From UBA6186 sp050012295 (lineage in GTDB: Bacteria > Pseudomonadota > Gammaproteobacteria > UBA6186 > Azoamicaceae): a DNA stretch of 64,000 nucleotides. Of the stretch, positions 61,506 through 64,000 are shown in pieces. The notes under the pieces were generated by a model, which saw only the letters and a list, made by a program, of their open reading frames with translations, was not told where the DNA came from and made no database searches. A program made the position numbers and the translations under genes. The first letter of the stretch is position 1; the number at the start of each line of letters is the position of its first letter. The DNA is taken from the NCBI GenBank assembly GCA_050012295.1, contig JBEKHL010000001.1, forward strand, positions 1 through 64,000, given 5' to 3'.

Positions 61506-62612
61506 TTATGGCCTACATACAGGTATTTTACGGAATATATCTGGAAGTGCAGGGTTAACATCTTCCGCATGTAACCTTACTACTGGTGAGGATCCTACCG
61601 TATTAGCATTAAGTGTTATTGTAGTGGCATCGTCAACAAATGAGGTGTTTCTATGATTATCAAAATTACGAAAGAAAAGCCGACCACCTGTTTCTTTTCT
61701 AAGAGCATTACCATATCCAGCACATTCATTAGTTGCTGAAGCATCAGGTCCTGGGAAAAGCTGTTCTATACTTGGATCTTGTACTTCCATAAAACCTGCT
61801 TCCCTATATGCAGGAGCTTGTACATCACTAGCAGAGTAACACATTACACCTATAGCTTTATCTTTTATTAGATCGGTAGGATAATGAGCAACATATCCAT
61901 CATTAGTCATTTGTTCACAAAAAGTTACCGTAGTATCTATTACGGATTTTAAAACATTGGTAGGAAGAGCTGCATCAGGATTATCTAAAACTCTCATTTC
62001 TAACATTGCCGCATCGTTTATGGTACGATGTTGTCCAACCCATTTAATTGACTCATCGTTATTTGGGGCTGATATTAAGCCTAGTTTTTCATAAACCTTT
62101 AGTAATGTTTCTTGTGCTGGTAAGAACGAGACTGCTCTAGGCATTTTTTTTAGCACAATAAATCCATCTATCGGTTTTACGCTATCATCATTCCAGGTCA
62201 CAGAAAACTTCAACCATTGAAAAGGTGCAGAGCAAAAATTTCTTACTTTTGTTAATTCAGTAGCATCAGTAATAGTACTTAATGCAGCAATATTTTCAGC
62301 TAGCGGTGAGCTAGAAGTAACACCTAGCTTATCTAAACTTTGCTTAAACCAAGTGTTGGTATAGTCATAATTACAAAGATTTCCGTTACTATCAACCTGA
62401 TAAAGGTATACAGCGTGTCTTTGTTGATCGATATTTCCACGAGCATTTGCAGCAACTATATTGTGTACTGCATTACGATCACCCTCAACTACTGAGCGCA
62501 TGTGAAGAGAAAAGCCTTCGGTAAAATCACGTTCAACCGATACAAAATTTTTTCCAGATTCATCACAATATGCATTTTTGTTAATTGGACCAGAATATAT
62601 CTTTGTAGGCAT
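61506..62612 (-). CDS. Unknown protein with GNAT-like features
   Basis: 368 residues. Residues about 34-55 (SLHMRSVVEGDRNAVHNIVA) resemble the first strand-helix of GNAT acetyltransferases, and PAYREAGFMEV (about 274-285) resembles their last conserved motif, but no convincing acetyl-CoA loop is visible. So a GNAT fold, possibly doubled or degenerate, is only suggested. No signal peptide or membrane helix is present. GAGGAG lies 8-9 nt before the ATG, a strong ribosome binding site. It is divergent from potA and convergent with the AAA gene. Function is unknown. Confidence 0.65.
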   Translation of the reverse strand: MPTKIYSGPINKNAYCDESGKNFVSVERDFTEGFSLHMRSVVEGDRNAVHNIVAANARGNIDQQRHAVYLYQVDSNGNLCNYDYTNTWFKQSLDKLGVTSSSPLAENIAALSTITDATELTKVRNFCSAPFQWLKFSVTWNDDSVKPIDGFIVLKKMPRAVSFLPAQETLLKVYEKLGLISAPNNDESIKWVGQHRTINDAAMLEMRVLDNPDAALPTNVLKSVIDTTVTFCEQMTNDGYVAHYPTDLIKDKAIGVMCYSASDVQAPAYREAGFMEVQDPSIEQLFPGPDASATNECAGYGNALRKETGGRLFFRNFDNHRNTSFVDDATTITLNANTVGSSPVVRLHAEDVNPALPDIFRKIPVCRP

Positions 62613-62807
62613 AAAACATTCTCCTCTTCTTTAATTTATTATTGATATTTATGTATTCATACTTACATGAAAATGGCCATTGATCAATAATAACCATTAC
62701 TGCAACTATTTAACTAAATAACAACATACGATGCAACCATATATAACATTGACAAACGCTACATTCTATTTAACAATCTGCTCTAACCCAAACCCTCGAG
62801 AACTAAA

Positions 62808-63905
62808 ATGACAGCAAATATTATTGAATTAAAAAACGTATCGAAATACTACAAAGAACATCCTGTTTTACAAGATATTGATTTAGAAGTAAAAAACAGC
62901 GAATTTTTAACTATTTTAGGTCCATCTGGATGTGGTAAAACCACCCTGCTACGATTAATTTCTGGGTTCGAAACCCCTAGTAATGGTACAGTCCTAATGA
63001 ACGGTAAAGATGTATCTGGCCTTGCTCCACACTTAAGGCATGTTAATACAGTATTTCAAAGTTATGCACTTTTCCCACATATGGATGTTTTTGATAATGT
63101 TGCCTTTGGGCTTCGTTGCAAAAATCTACCAAAACCAGAAATAGAGCACAGAGTACGCGAAGCTTTAAGAATGGTAAAGTTAGATAACTTTGCTAACCGT
63201 AAACCAAGCCAACTAAGCGGCGGACAACAACAGCGAATAGCCATTGCTCGCGCTGTAGTAAATCAACCATTAGTTTTATTACTAGACGAGCCTTTAAGCT
63301 CGTTAGATTATAGTTTACGTAAAACTATGCAACTAGAATTAAAACAACTACAAGCACAATTAGGCATAACATTTATTTTAGTTACTCACGACCAAGAAGA
63401 AGCTCTTTCAACTGCCGATAGAGTGGTTGTTATGAATCACGGTATTATTGAACAAATAGGAACCCCTCGCGAAGTTTACGAAGAACCACAAAATTTGCAT
63501 GTCGCAAAATTTATTGGTGAAGTTAATATATTTAATACTACTGTCTTACAGGCAAACGATAACTATTTACAAGTTGAAATCGAAGGCATGCAATTTACTC
63601 TTAAAAACACCAAAAAATTTACATCAGAACAAAAACTTTACACTTTATTACGCCCAGAAGATTTAGAAGTTTGGGGAGCAAGTGAAGTCTCTGATTCAAA
63701 AAACATGTATTCTGCAACCGTTGCTCAAGTTATTTATAAAGGCTCTACCGTTGATTTAATTTTAAAACTCAAAACTGGTACTCAAATTTTAGCAACACAA
63801 TTTTTTAATGAAGATGATGAAAAATTAGATTTTCGACCAGGAGAAGCTGTCTGGGTATATTGGCGAACAGGATGGGAAGTTATTTTATCAGATGAGCCAA
63901 AATAA
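62808..63905 (+). CDS. potA: Spermidine/putrescine ABC transporter ATP-binding protein
   Basis: ATPase of a polyamine importer. Walker A GPSGCGKTT (about 39-47), the Q-loop VFQSYALFPHM, signature LSGGQQQR (about 137-144), Walker B VLLLDEPLSSLD and the switch His in LVTHDQEEAL are all visible. The C-terminal TOBE-like regulatory domain (about 240-365) is present, giving 365 residues, typical of PotA. The first gene of a pot operon, overlapping potB by 14 nt. Polyamine uptake would suit a host-associated life. Confidence 0.93.
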   Translation: MTANIIELKNVSKYYKEHPVLQDIDLEVKNSEFLTILGPSGCGKTTLLRLISGFETPSNGTVLMNGKDVSGLAPHLRHVNTVFQSYALFPHMDVFDNVAFGLRCKNLPKPEIEHRVREALRMVKLDNFANRKPSQLSGGQQQRIAIARAVVNQPLVLLLDEPLSSLDYSLRKTMQLELKQLQAQLGITFILVTHDQEEALSTADRVVVMNHGIIEQIGTPREVYEEPQNLHVAKFIGEVNIFNTTVLQANDNYLQVEIEGMQFTLKNTKKFTSEQKLYTLLRPEDLEVWGASEVSDSKNMYSATVAQVIYKGSTVDLILKLKTGTQILATQFFNEDDEKLDFRPGEAVWVYWRTGWEVILSDEPK

Positions 63906-64000
63906 ATTATTTAGAAAATTTTCTATAACAACCATATGGTTTTGGTTAGCAATTTTTGCTCTAATTCCAAGCTTTTTTTTGTTGATAACTAGTATATTAA
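63892..64000 (+). CDS. potB: Spermidine/putrescine ABC transporter permease PotB, N-terminal fragment (runs off window edge)
   Basis: The frame starts with ATG at 63892 inside the last codons of potA and stays open to the right edge. The 36 residues visible are a short basic N-terminus (MSQNKLFRKF) followed by a hydrophobic helix (WFWLAIFALIPSFFLLITS), which fits the first membrane segment of PotB. The identification rests on position after potA and this weak match. Confidence 0.75.
   Translation, partial: MSQNKLFRKFSITTIWFWLAIFALIPSFFLLITSIL

Noticed and set aside
1..64000. tRNA, rRNA, CRISPR array or complete insertion sequence
   Set aside because: I saw no cloverleaf with a T-loop motif, no regularly spaced repeats and no transposase-like frame; a covariance-model scan could still find a missed tRNA or small RNA.

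Overview
The window is AT-rich DNA from a Gram-negative bacterium. The housekeeping genes are gammaproteobacterial in type: SecB, MutH, LptD/SurA/RsmA, Hda, RapZ, TldD/PmbA, an MdtABC-type efflux pump and DUF2066 next to Hda. Among them lie genes with eukaryotic-like or host-directed domains: ankyrin repeats, an F-box, a deaminase-like fold, leucine-rich-like repeats and a von Willebrand A domain. That mix suggests a host-associated, probably intracellular lineage, perhaps in or near the Legionellales. This placement is an inference. There is no rRNA, recognisable tRNA, CRISPR array or complete insertion sequence.

Layout. 1-1760: 5' part of a superfamily 1-type helicase running off the left edge. 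2.1-7.8 kb: carbonic anhydrase, a PEBP-family protein, a 49-residue His/Cys-rich putative lipoprotein, then fused rhodanese-glutaredoxin, secB and gpsA, with an S41 protease divergent. 7.8-9.6 kb: three tandem genes of one unrecognised family. 9.6-12.3 kb (minus): dut, phosphohexomutase, rph. 12.4-14.3 kb: rpmB, rpmG, a coiled-coil protein. 14.3-30.9 kb: an orphan pilin (minus), then a long plus-strand run mutM-mutH-pit-lptD-surA-rsmA-mdtA-mdtB-mdtC-outer membrane factor.

31.0-37.8 kb is accessory: VWA protein, small coiled-coil membrane protein, MFS transporter, a 741-residue protein with a deaminase-like HAE...CxxC core, and an F-box repeat protein directly after it. 37.9-42.7 kb: dps, then a compact minus-strand operon rapZ-mrp-dcd-DUF2066-hda. 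42.7-44.1 kb is a graveyard of antitoxin fragments around a small membrane protein and an ankyrin protein. 44.1-50.0 kb (minus): metG, ferredoxin, PAP2 phosphatase, LRR-like protein, nth, GNAT. 50.0-52.9 kb: tldD-pmbA. 52.9-55.5 kb: a putative Cys-His-Asp protease fused to ankyrin repeats, its truncated paralogue, and an unknown protein. 55.5-58.7 kb: secA and dciA. 58.7-62.6 kb: an unknown protein coupled to an AAA-ATPase-like protein, and a GNAT-like protein. 62.8-64.0 kb: potA and the start of potB.

No secretion system lies in the window, so effector roles are inferred only from domain content. The strongest candidates for something new are the deaminase-like/F-box pair (34.9-37.8 kb), the protease-like/ankyrin locus (52.9-54.6 kb) and the three-gene tandem family (7.8-9.6 kb).
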